A stretch of DNA of 64,000 nucleotides from Blastocatellia bacterium. GTDB lineage: Bacteria > Acidobacteriota > Blastocatellia > UBA7656 > JADIYM01. Location: the NCBI GenBank assembly GCA_021463145.1, contig JAJTWZ010000002.1, positions 124,001-188,000 on the forward strand, read 5' to 3'. Numbering within the stretch: position 1 is the stretch's first letter; each line of letters opens with the position of its first letter. Both the position numbers and the translations under genes were made by a program. Positions 17,655 through 26,005 of this stretch are shown piece by piece. Under the pieces are notes generated by a model. It saw only the letters and a program-made list of their open reading frames with translations. It had not been told where the DNA came from and did no database searches.

Positions 17655-18977
17655 ATGGCGGCGCGCACACCACAGGACATGCTGATCGCGGGCGGACGGG
17701 TCGTCGATCCGTCTCAACGGCTCGACGACTTCGCCGACGTGAGGATTCGCGGCGGACGTATAGCGGAAGTTGGCGCGAATCTGGCGCGCGGGTCCGATGA
17801 GCTGCACGTCTCCGCCGCCGGTCTCGTCGTCGCACCGGGACTCGTCGACGTTCACGTTCACTTCAGAGAGCCAGGTCAGGAGCACAAGGAGACGATCGCC
17901 ACTGGCTCGCGCTCCGCTGCGGCCGGCGGCTTCACGTCCGTCTGTGTAATGCCGAACACATCTCCGACGAACGACAGCGTCGCCATCACTGAGCTTATCC
18001 GCGCTCGTGCTGCCGCCGTCGGTCTCGTGAACGTGTTTCCCGTCGGCGCGATTACAAAGGGGCTCGCCGGCGAAGAGTTGTCGCCGATCGGATCGCTCGC
18101 TCGAGCTGGCGCCGTAGCGATCTCCGATGACGGGCATCCCGTGATGAACGGCCAGATAATGCGACGCGCGATGGAATGGGCGGCCGAGATCGATATTCCC
18201 GTTGTCGATCATTGCGAGGATCGCAATCTCGCGGCCGAAGGCGTCGTCAACGAAGGCTGTTGCTCGGCGAGGCTCGGGCTCAAAGGCATGAACCGGGTAG
18301 CGGAAGAAGTGCAGGTCGTACGCGACTGCCTTCTCGCCGAGTTGACCGGCGCCCATGTCCATATCGCCCACCTGTCGTCCGCTCGCTCTCTCGATTTCGT
18401 ACGAGATGCGAAAGCCCGCGGCGTACGGGTGACTTGCGAAGTCACTCCCCATCACTTCAGCCTGACCGAAAACGCCGTGTCCGAATTCGAAACTGACGCG
18501 AAGATGAATCCGCCTCTGCGCACCGGAGACGACGTCTCGGCGCTGGTCGCCGGTCTCGCGGACGGGACCATCGACTGCATCGCTACCGACCACGCTCCCC
18601 ATCACACCGACGAGAAAGCGCTCGAGTTCGATCGAGCTCCTTTCGGCATCGTCGGCCTCGAAACCAGCCTCGCAATCGGCCTCACTCACCTCGTGGAAAC
18701 GGGCCGGGTGGACCTCTCGCGCCTCGTCGAACTCATGTCGACCGTACCGTCTCGCCTGTTCCGGCTCGGACGGGGAACCCTGGCACCGGGGTCGCCGGCG
18801 GACGTCGTCGCCTTCGACCCGGCGGCCGAATACCGGGTCGACTCGACTCAGTTCGCAAGTCTGGGGCGAAATACCCCATTCAATGGGTCAAAATTGAAAG
18901 GGCGGGTGGCGATTACCGTTCTGGGTGGTAGTATTTCGTTCCGCGCGAGTGAAACTTTGGCCGTGGCCACCCCGTAG
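17655..18977 (+). CDS. pyrC: Dihydroorotase, class I
   Basis: Third step of pyrimidine biosynthesis: interconverts carbamoyl aspartate and dihydroorotate. The 440-residue amidohydrolase has the zinc motif DVHVHFREPG, then MPNTSPTND, VDHCED, HIAHLSS and the catalytic ATDHAPHH, with NPPLR before it. It starts at ATG 17655. The pyrB gene that often precedes it is absent; the next gene downstream is the ECF sigma factor, 24 bp away. Confidence 0.95.
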   Translation: MAARTPQDMLIAGGRVVDPSQRLDDFADVRIRGGRIAEVGANLARGSDELHVSAAGLVVAPGLVDVHVHFREPGQEHKETIATGSRSAAAGGFTSVCVMPNTSPTNDSVAITELIRARAAAVGLVNVFPVGAITKGLAGEELSPIGSLARAGAVAISDDGHPVMNGQIMRRAMEWAAEIDIPVVDHCEDRNLAAEGVVNEGCCSARLGLKGMNRVAEEVQVVRDCLLAELTGAHVHIAHLSSARSLDFVRDAKARGVRVTCEVTPHHFSLTENAVSEFETDAKMNPPLRTGDDVSALVAGLADGTIDCIATDHAPHHTDEKALEFDRAPFGIVGLETSLAIGLTHLVETGRVDLSRLVELMSTVPSRLFRLGRGTLAPGSPADVVAFDPAAEYRVDSTQFASLGRNTPFNGSKLKGRVAITVLGGSISFRASETLAVATP

Positions 18978-19001
18978 TTTCACCGCGTCGGCGAAAGCCA
19001 G

Positions 19002-19652
19002 ATGTCCCTCGTGCGGGGATGGGACGCGAAGAAAGGTACTTGGAGAGCTTTTAGTTTGACGGCAATCGCAACTGCAGTCGTTCCGGATACCGAATTAGTT
19101 GCCCGCGCTGCCACCGGCGAAGGGGCCTGTTTCGATCGACTCGTTGAGCGCTACCATCGGCAAATCGCCAACTTCGTATTTCGAATGGTTGGCAACTACG
19201 AAACGGCCCTGGATCTCTCGCAGGAGGTCTTCATCAAGGTCTACGGGTCGCTCGATCGCTACAACCCCGATTTCAAGTTTTCCACCTGGATCTACAAGAT
19301 CGCGTCCAACACCGCGATCGACTATCTGCGAAAGCAGTCGGTACCCGTGACGTCCCTGTACTCCGTCAGCGGTGACGACGAGGAATTCGAGCTCCCGATA
19401 CCGTCGAAGAGTCCGTCGCCCGAGCGTGTGCTCGAGCACTCGGAGAGATCGGCACAGATCGAGGAAGTAATCTCGAAGCTTCCGCCGCGTTACCGCGAGC
19501 TGATCGTGCTGAGACACGTCAGCGAACTGAGTTACGATGAGATCGCCGAGGTGACGGGACTCCCGCTCGGCACGGTGAAGAATCGCATCTTTCGCGCCCG
19601 CGAGGCGATGCGCAAGCACCTGCTCCGACTGGGAATCGAAGGGATCGCCTGA
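19002..19652 (+). CDS. ECF RNA polymerase sigma factor (RpoE-like)
   Basis: A 216-residue group 4 sigma factor. Region 2 covers about residues 45-110 (DRLVERYHRQIANFVFRM, DLSQEVFIKVY, FSTWIYKIASNTAIDYLRK) and region 4 covers about 150-205 (LPPRYRELIVLRHVSELSYDEIAEVTGLPLGTVKNRI). The first 25 residues are poorly conserved, so a TTG at 19056 may be the true start. The next gene is a zinc-binding anti-sigma factor, so activity is probably held by that membrane partner. Confidence 0.93.
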   Translation: MSLVRGWDAKKGTWRAFSLTAIATAVVPDTELVARAATGEGACFDRLVERYHRQIANFVFRMVGNYETALDLSQEVFIKVYGSLDRYNPDFKFSTWIYKIASNTAIDYLRKQSVPVTSLYSVSGDDEEFELPIPSKSPSPERVLEHSERSAQIEEVISKLPPRYRELIVLRHVSELSYDEIAEVTGLPLGTVKNRIFRAREAMRKHLLRLGIEGIA

Positions 19653-19754
19653 TCGCGGAATCAGCAGCCGCTTCCAACTCTCGAACCGCACCCGAAGAAG
19701 AGACTCACGAATGCCGACGCAGTGCCGGACAGCCGGCCTGTGCGGACTTGATGT

Positions 19755-20318
19755 ATGACGTGCAATCCGGAACAGATTCTGGCGTATATCGACGGCGAAC
19801 TCTCGCCGGACGATGCCGCTCGCGTGCGCGCCCACACGGCGTCGTGCGAGTCGTGCCGCCAGATCCTGCAGGCCGAGCAGGCGATCGAGAGCGCCCTGTG
19901 CGGAATGTCGTCGCTGGCGCCACCGCCTGAATTCGCTGACGACACGGTCCGCCGGGCCAAGTGCGATGTCGGACACGCACTGCATTCTCCGAAGGAGAGA
20001 AAGCAAGCGGCCGCGGTCGCCTGCGGGCTCGGATCTCTGTCTTTGCTGCTTCTGTGGCCAACGGGGTTTTACTCCACGTTGCTCACAAGCCTCGGGCCTC
20101 TTCGGTGCATGGGGCGGTTCGCACTCGGCTGGGTGGAAAGCAGCGCGCTGAGCCTGTTCATCGTCTGCAAGACGATCTCACGTGGAGCCATGAACGCCGT
20201 TCACATGCCGGTCAGCGGACTCGTGTTGCTGCTCGTGCTGCTCGTCGCGGTCCTCGTATGGATGCTTGTCGGATACCGGCAACAGTCCAGGGCGTCCTCC
20301 CGTAGTAGTCTCCCATGA
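19755..20318 (+). CDS. Membrane anti-sigma factor with zf-HC2 domain
   Basis: A 187-residue protein. The N-terminal zinc-binding anti-sigma motif is HTASCESC, with His27, Cys31 and Cys34. Two hydrophobic regions follow (about 90-112 and 150-175), with several further Cys in between. It would sequester the sigma factor encoded 100 bp upstream and release it on an envelope or redox signal. Its TGA overlaps the ATG of the next gene. Confidence 0.85.
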   Translation: MTCNPEQILAYIDGELSPDDAARVRAHTASCESCRQILQAEQAIESALCGMSSLAPPPEFADDTVRRAKCDVGHALHSPKERKQAAAVACGLGSLSLLLLWPTGFYSTLLTSLGPLRCMGRFALGWVESSALSLFIVCKTISRGAMNAVHMPVSGLVLLLVLLVAVLVWMLVGYRQQSRASSRSSLP

Positions 20319-21265
20319 GTTCCGGCGCGGTTCGCATTGCCAGCATCGTCGTGATCACGATCGCGGCGCTGGCGTTCGGCTGGCTCGCTCTCGCGGCGCT
20401 CGTCGCGGAATCCGGTCCCGGAGAGACGCTCGTCGTCACCGAAAGCGACGAAATCAGCGAGGATCTGGTCGTCATTGGGCGGTCGACAGAGGTCGTCGGA
20501 CACGTGCGTGGCGGTGTGCTCGCGCTTGGCGGCGACGTTACCGTCATCGGCTCTGTCGACGGAGATGTCGCGGCGATCGGCGGATCGGTGATTCAGAAGT
20601 CCGGCAGCCACATCAGCGGCGACGTTCTCATCGTAGGCGGACATTACAAACCAGACTCGAACAGTCGGTGCCGGGGAGACGGTACCGAGACGGTCGTGAT
20701 GGCCGGAAGCGGGCAGCAGCTCCGCGACTTCTTCTCCAACCCCACTCGAGAACTGCTTGTGCCCGAGATCGACCGCAACTACCTTGGCTGGCGAGTCGCT
20801 GCGGCACTCTCCTCGTTCCTGCTTGCAATAATCCTCGTCGCCATCGCGCCCGCGCAGGTAAGCCGCGCGTCCGAACGACTCTCGGCGGATGCTCTGCGGA
20901 TCGGAGCAATTGGATTCATCGGCACGCTCGCGGGGACTGTCCTCGTCGGACTCTCGCTGGTGGCGCTGCCGGGACCGTTCTCCGCGGTCATCTCGGGCCT
21001 GTTGCTGCTCGCCGTGATCGTCATCCAGTTGTTCGGACGAGTCGTCGCCTATTTCCTCGTCGGACGCTGGCTGCAGCGCCGAATCTTCGGAGAACGCAGC
21101 AGATCGCAGAGCGTGGCGCTGCTGCTTGGCGTCCTTGCCCTCGCGCTTCTCGGATCGCTTCCGGTCGTAGGCGCCCTGCTCGTCTTTGCAATCTTCATCC
21201 TGAGCATCGGTCTCGTACTGACGATACCCGCGACGCCAGACTCGGCGGCAGCGGCGACGGATTGA
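20315..21265 (+). CDS. Membrane protein with bactofilin-like beta-helical segment
   Basis: A 316-residue protein: an N-terminal membrane segment (about 8-30), a repetitive beta segment rich in GDV/GHV turns (about 45-120; LVVIGRSTEVVGHVRGG, VTVIGSVDGDVAAIGG) resembling polymer-forming cytoskeletal proteins, then four hydrophobic helices (about 155-305). It starts in an ATGA overlap with the anti-sigma gene, so it is a third member of the sigma operon. The role is unknown; an envelope stress target or signal input fits the context. Confidence 0.7.
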   Translation: MSSGAVRIASIVVITIAALAFGWLALAALVAESGPGETLVVTESDEISEDLVVIGRSTEVVGHVRGGVLALGGDVTVIGSVDGDVAAIGGSVIQKSGSHISGDVLIVGGHYKPDSNSRCRGDGTETVVMAGSGQQLRDFFSNPTRELLVPEIDRNYLGWRVAAALSSFLLAIILVAIAPAQVSRASERLSADALRIGAIGFIGTLAGTVLVGLSLVALPGPFSAVISGLLLLAVIVIQLFGRVVAYFLVGRWLQRRIFGERSRSQSVALLLGVLALALLGSLPVVGALLVFAIFILSIGLVLTIPATPDSAAAATD

Positions 21266-21398
21266 CGAGAGTTCGGCGTCAGAGGGCGTAAATGCTTCGC
21301 CTGCACGGCGATTCCGGGTATTCTGCCGCCACGTTCCACCGCGTGGCGGCGCATACGTGCCATTGCGGAATCAGACTCATCGCTAACGGAGGCCCGGC

Positions 21399-22208
21399 AT
21401 GGCAACTCGAAAGGGACAGGCGGCGGCAAAAGCCCGTCCGAAATCGGCGTCGAAGGCACGTCCCAATGCGGCGGCGAAGAAGTCCGCCTCCCGCGTGAAG
21501 AAGGCGGCGGCCAGGAAGCCGCTCGTCACCCTGGCGGTCGATATCGGTGGTACTGGCGTGAAGTCGATGCTCCTCGACGAGTCGGGCAATCCAGTATCGG
21601 AGCGCCTTCGTGACGATACGCCGCGACCGGCCGAGCCACTGCCGATCGTCGAGATCATCGTGGCGCAAGCCGCGAAGCACGGGGCCTTCAACCGCGTGTC
21701 CGTCGGATTTCCGGGCGTCGTTCACGACGGTGTCGTTGCGACGGCGCCGAACCTCGACTCGAGCTGGGCGGGCGTCGATCTGGCGGCCACACTGTCGGAG
21801 CGGCTCAAGAGGCCGACGCGCGTGCTCAACGACGCCGACGTGCAGGGTTTCGGCGCGATAGCAGGAAAGGGGGTCGAGCTCGTCGTGACGCTCGGAACCG
21901 GCCTCGGCTCGGCGCTGTTCGTCGATGGACGGCTCGTGCCGAACCTCGAGTTGGCGCACCACGCATTCCACGACGGAAAGACCTACGAGGAATGCGTCGG
22001 TGCCAAGGCACTCAAGAAGCTCGGGAAGAAGGCGTGGAACAAGCAGGTGCGCAAGGCCATCGCCCAGCTCGATCACGCGATCAACTACCACGCCCTGTTC
22101 ATCGGTGGCGGAAACGCAAAGAAGCTCGAGGGCGACCTGCCGCCACGCACGTCCACAGTCAGCAACGCTTGTGGACTTCTGGGCGGTATAGCGCTCTGGC
22201 GGAATTGA
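21399..22208 (+). CDS. ROK-family kinase (polyphosphate glucokinase-like) with Lys/Ala-rich tail
   Basis: Sugar kinase of the ROK fold, 269 residues. The phosphate-binding segment VDIGGTGVKSMLL (about 48-60), GFPGVVHDGV, and LGTGLGSALFVDG are visible; the overall layout resembles polyphosphate glucokinases. The usual ROK zinc site (CxCGxxGC) is absent, as in that group. About 40 residues at the N-terminus are almost only Ala, Lys, Arg, Ser and Pro, like histone H1 tails. GGAGG six bases before ATG 21399 supports that start, so the tail is translated. It may bind polyphosphate or nucleic acid; this is inference. Confidence 0.82.
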   Translation: MATRKGQAAAKARPKSASKARPNAAAKKSASRVKKAAARKPLVTLAVDIGGTGVKSMLLDESGNPVSERLRDDTPRPAEPLPIVEIIVAQAAKHGAFNRVSVGFPGVVHDGVVATAPNLDSSWAGVDLAATLSERLKRPTRVLNDADVQGFGAIAGKGVELVVTLGTGLGSALFVDGRLVPNLELAHHAFHDGKTYEECVGAKALKKLGKKAWNKQVRKAIAQLDHAINYHALFIGGGNAKKLEGDLPPRTSTVSNACGLLGGIALWRN

Positions 22209-22215
22209 CGTGGTG

Positions 22216-22241
22216 GGAGGCACACCCCGCAGTGTGCCTCC
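22216..22241. terminator. Bidirectional hairpin between convergent genes
   Basis: GGAGGCACAC and GTGTGCCTCC form a perfect 10-bp stem around a 6-base loop, seven bases past the ROK kinase stop and 40 bases before the end of the kinase-regulator gene. There is no T run. Confidence 0.5.
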
Positions 22242-22281
22242 GGCTCGCGTCATCACCGCACCCAGCGGCTCGTACACCTAC

Positions 22282-25200
22282 TCACTGGACCGACGAGCCG
22301 TCACGCTCCGGATTCATCGCCACGGCCACGATCTCCTCAAGTGGAAGCGTGCTGCCTTTCCGCGCCGCTTCGGCAGCGCCGTCGTCTGACTCGGCGTTGA
22401 ATCGGTCGATGAACTGGGCGTAGTACGCACGCTCTTCCTTCGTCGTGCGTACGCCGAATCGTGCACCGAGCGCTTCGGCGGCCGCCGTCAGGAAAACGAC
22501 TCGCCGCCCGTACTGCCGTTCGGCTGCCAGGATCGCCAGGGCCCTGAGTCCAAAGGACACCGATTGAAGGTATCCGCCCTCGTGCGCAGCCTCCAGTCCC
22601 TCTGCGACGAGTTCCTGCCCGTACTCGACGTAGCCATCCAGCCCCGTAGCCAGTCCGAGACCAATTCGCGCGTGGGCGGCGATTTTCGCAAATCCAATCC
22701 GGTCGGCGACCACACTGGATTCGCGGAACCGAGCGGCGGCTTCCCCCGCGTCGTGCAACCGAAGTGCCAACTCACCAAGGTTGGCCAATGTCAGCGCGCA
22801 TCTCCACTCGTCATTCAGCCGTCGCGCGATCTCCAGCGTTGCCTGGATTCGGCTGCGAGCCTCTTCATAGGCCGCACGTTCGAAATACACCAGCCCGAGA
22901 TAGAACTCCAGAATGACGATGTCGATCTCCCTGCAGATCGATTGCTGTCGCCGAATGTCGAGGCATTCCAGGAAGCCCGCCTCCGCCTCGTCTGAACGGC
23001 CAAGAAAGAGCAGAGCCTCACTCCTACCGGTCAGCGCCCTGGAAATTGCGTCCCAATCGCCGACTTCTCTCGCGACCGACAAACTGCGCTCGTACTGTTC
23101 CAGGCCCTTCTGATCATTGCCTATGCCGGAATACAGAAACCCCACCGCGAAAATGGCGGCTGCAAGTTCAGGAGTCGGTCCCATCGCAGCGGCTGCGGTC
23201 TCGGCCTCAGTGAGCAACGCGATACCTTCGAGTGAACGCGCGCGCATATCCCAGTAAAGACAGAGCTTCGCCGCCAGCAACATCCCTGCCGTCACGTCGC
23301 AGCCCTTCGTGATGGCCCAGCGCAGGGCCGCCAGGAAGTTGTCCGACTCGCTGTCACACCGATCCAGCAACACCTTCTGGTCTCGGCTTTGCGCGAAGCT
23401 GACCTGCGTAATGTCGGCCTCCTTGCAGACCCAGTCGAAGAATCGCCGCCGAATCACAGGTTCTTCCTTCGACTCCATCAACTTCTCGCCGGCGTACTCG
23501 CGAATCGTGTCGAGCATTCGATACCGGGCGCCGCCCTCCCTTTCCTCGAGCGTGGCGAGTGACTTGTCGACGAGCGCCGCGACTACGTCGAGCGGGTCTT
23601 CCGTCGAACCTTCCGGTAGCAGGCACACGCTTCGAATGGCCTCGAGCGTGCACCCGCCCTCGAACACCGACATCTGGCTGAACAACCTGCGTTCGGTGTC
23701 CGTCAGGAGTTGGTAACTCCAATCGATGACCGCCCGGAGTGTGCGCTGCCGGCCTGGCGTGCCCCCTACAGTCAGCAGCGCGAATCGGTCCACCATGCGA
23801 TCCAGCATCTGCCGAACCGTCATCGCATTCGATCTGGCGGCGGCAAGCTCAATGGCCAATGGAATTCCGTCGAGCTGCGTACAGAGTATGCCTATCAGCC
23901 GCACGTTCTCGGCCCCGAGGTCCAGGCCCCGACGCTTCTGCAGCGCCCGCTCGATGAAGAGCTGCACGGCGGCAGCCGACAAGACCTGGTCCTGACCGGA
24001 ACCTCGTCTTGTTGCACCGGGCACAGCCAATGGCAGCACGTGGAAGAGTGTTTCTCCCTCCCTGTTGAGCGCCTCACGGCTCGTCGTCACGACACGAAGG
24101 CGCGGCGCTGCATCGAGCAACGCTTCCACCACACTCCCGGCTGCATCGATCACGTGCTCGCACGTGTCGACAATGATGAGCATCGAGCGCTCGCAAAGCG
24201 CCTCGCCGAGGCTTTCGAGGATCGGTTTGCGGGAATCCTCCTGCACGCCGAACACCTCGGCGAACGCCCGGGCCACATCCAGACTGTTCGAACGGTTCCG
24301 CAAGTCTACCGCGAACACACCGTCATCGAATCGGCCCCTCATGACGCGCCCCGCCTCGAACGCAAGCCTCGTTTTCCCGATCCCGCCAGGTCCGATGAGG
24401 GTGATGAACCGGCTCGACTCGATCGACGAGACGAGCGCCGACAGATCGACGGCCCGGCCAATGAAGCTCGTCACCGGCGCCGGCAGATTCGACTCGCGCG
24501 GACCGGTCGTCGAAGACGACTCCAGGGCCTCCCGCAGTTCCGACGGAGGCGCCTCCTGCGACACCTCGTACCGCGCGCCCACCGCGTGACGCATCTGCGC
24601 GGCGAATTCTGCTGCGGATGGTTGTCGCTCGTCCGGCATCTTGTTGAGCGCCCGCAGGACGACGTCGTCGAGTGCTTCCGGAATATCGGGATTGAATGAT
24701 GAAGGGTGCGGCGGAACGCCGTCGACGTGGCGCGCAAGCAGGCTCACCACCGATCCCCCGATGAACGGTGGGCGTCCGGTCAGGCAGGCGAAGAGTACGC
24801 ACCCGAGCGCATAGACATCCGAACGCGGATCGATCGCGTCGTCTCTGCATTGTTCTGGTGACATGTAAGCTGGTGTTCCGATGCAACCCCCGAAGCCCTC
24901 CGGTTCGGATCCGTCCCCCGTCTCCCTCAGTTTGGCAATGCCGAAGTCGAGCACCTTCACCACGTCCGATCCGCCCGGCGCGCTCTCGATGAACACGTTG
25001 TCCGGTTTGAGATCCCGATGAATCACTCCGGCCGCGTGCGCGGCCTCCACTGCCTTGCAGACATCGCCAACTATGGAAACTGCGCGCTCGACGTCCAACC
25101 GGCCGGCCTTTCGGATCTCCTGCCCGAGCGTTACGCCTTCGAGCATTTCCATCACGAAGTAGGCGCCGGCATCTACCGAAATCCCAAAGTCATAGATCGT

Positions 25201-25680
25201 GACGATGTTCGGGTGCTTGAGCCGCGCCATCACGACCGCTTCGCGTTCGAATCCGCGAATTGCATTCGCGTCGACTAGATGAGCATTCGACACGAGTTTG
25301 ACAGCCACTCGCCTATCAAGCGCCACGTGCTTCGCGAGATAGACGACGCCCATCCCGCCTGCGCCGATGCGCTGTTCGAGCAGATACTTGCCATCGATAA
25401 GCGTGCCGGCGTCGACAGGCCGTCGAGTTACCGCAACAACGGGCCCGTCGGGTGGCGATTCGGATGAAATCGTCGACGGCACGGCAAAGGCGGGGTCCAC
25501 CGCCCGCGGCTGTCCGGCATTGGTTCCGGCAAGCCGGTCGAGCAGCATCGCCACGCGCCGTCGTCGCGATGGATCGTCTGCACAGGTGCGATGCAGAAAC
25601 GACTCTCGTTCCCGCTCCGCGCCGGCGCAATCTTCAGCGGCTGGATCGCGTGAATTCGCGTTGTCGGAGCGCTCGTCCAT
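22282..25680 (-). CDS. Ser/Thr protein kinase fused to STAND ATPase and TPR domains
   Basis: A 1132-residue signalling protein. The Hanks-type kinase domain (about 99-365) has GAGGMGVVY, Lys128 (VAVKLV), HRDLKPDN (221-228), DFG (245-247) and GTPAYMSPEQ, so it looks active. An AfsR-like STAND NTPase follows, with Walker A GPGGIGKT (430-437) and LIIVDTCEH as Walker B. TPR-like helical repeats fill about 790-1080. There is no DNA-binding or membrane segment. The N-terminal 95 residues match the leader common on kinases of Acidobacteria and Planctomycetes. The chain would sense something through the TPRs and phosphorylate partners. It is divergent from the SBBP gene. Confidence 0.93.
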   Translation of the reverse strand: MDERSDNANSRDPAAEDCAGAERERESFLHRTCADDPSRRRRVAMLLDRLAGTNAGQPRAVDPAFAVPSTISSESPPDGPVVAVTRRPVDAGTLIDGKYLLEQRIGAGGMGVVYLAKHVALDRRVAVKLVSNAHLVDANAIRGFEREAVVMARLKHPNIVTIYDFGISVDAGAYFVMEMLEGVTLGQEIRKAGRLDVERAVSIVGDVCKAVEAAHAAGVIHRDLKPDNVFIESAPGGSDVVKVLDFGIAKLRETGDGSEPEGFGGCIGTPAYMSPEQCRDDAIDPRSDVYALGCVLFACLTGRPPFIGGSVVSLLARHVDGVPPHPSSFNPDIPEALDDVVLRALNKMPDERQPSAAEFAAQMRHAVGARYEVSQEAPPSELREALESSSTTGPRESNLPAPVTSFIGRAVDLSALVSSIESSRFITLIGPGGIGKTRLAFEAGRVMRGRFDDGVFAVDLRNRSNSLDVARAFAEVFGVQEDSRKPILESLGEALCERSMLIIVDTCEHVIDAAGSVVEALLDAAPRLRVVTTSREALNREGETLFHVLPLAVPGATRRGSGQDQVLSAAAVQLFIERALQKRRGLDLGAENVRLIGILCTQLDGIPLAIELAAARSNAMTVRQMLDRMVDRFALLTVGGTPGRQRTLRAVIDWSYQLLTDTERRLFSQMSVFEGGCTLEAIRSVCLLPEGSTEDPLDVVAALVDKSLATLEEREGGARYRMLDTIREYAGEKLMESKEEPVIRRRFFDWVCKEADITQVSFAQSRDQKVLLDRCDSESDNFLAALRWAITKGCDVTAGMLLAAKLCLYWDMRARSLEGIALLTEAETAAAAMGPTPELAAAIFAVGFLYSGIGNDQKGLEQYERSLSVAREVGDWDAISRALTGRSEALLFLGRSDEAEAGFLECLDIRRQQSICREIDIVILEFYLGLVYFERAAYEEARSRIQATLEIARRLNDEWRCALTLANLGELALRLHDAGEAAARFRESSVVADRIGFAKIAAHARIGLGLATGLDGYVEYGQELVAEGLEAAHEGGYLQSVSFGLRALAILAAERQYGRRVVFLTAAAEALGARFGVRTTKEERAYYAQFIDRFNAESDDGAAEAARKGSTLPLEEIVAVAMNPERDGSSVQ

Positions 25681-26005
25681 TCCGGATCCGTTCGACTCCC
25701 CTGCGCGGCGGCAGTTCTGCCCGTCCCGCCCGCCCAGATCCTACGCCGTCACGGCACCTGGCACCACGCGCCGGCTGCGTGCCAGCGCCCAGACCCAAGG
25801 CCGGACGGTTCCACACGACTCAAACGGCCGGGGTGGAAATCCCTTCGTGTCCAGGCAAGGGTCTTCAGACGACCACGGGCGATTGGGCCAGGGCAACCAT
25901 GCGCATGGCAGCAGCCGTTTCATTGTGGTAGCTTCCGCGCAAGAGGGTCCGTTAGGCAGCTTCACAGCTGCCGGGGCCGAATTCGATTCGCCGTGGAGGT
26001 TGAAC
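25681..26005. other. Divergent intergenic region, no gene seen
   Basis: A 325-bp space between the divergent kinase and SBBP genes. A frame is open on the plus strand but has no coding character before the GTG at 26006. It must contain two promoters; I see no clear -35/-10 pair. Confidence 0.4.
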
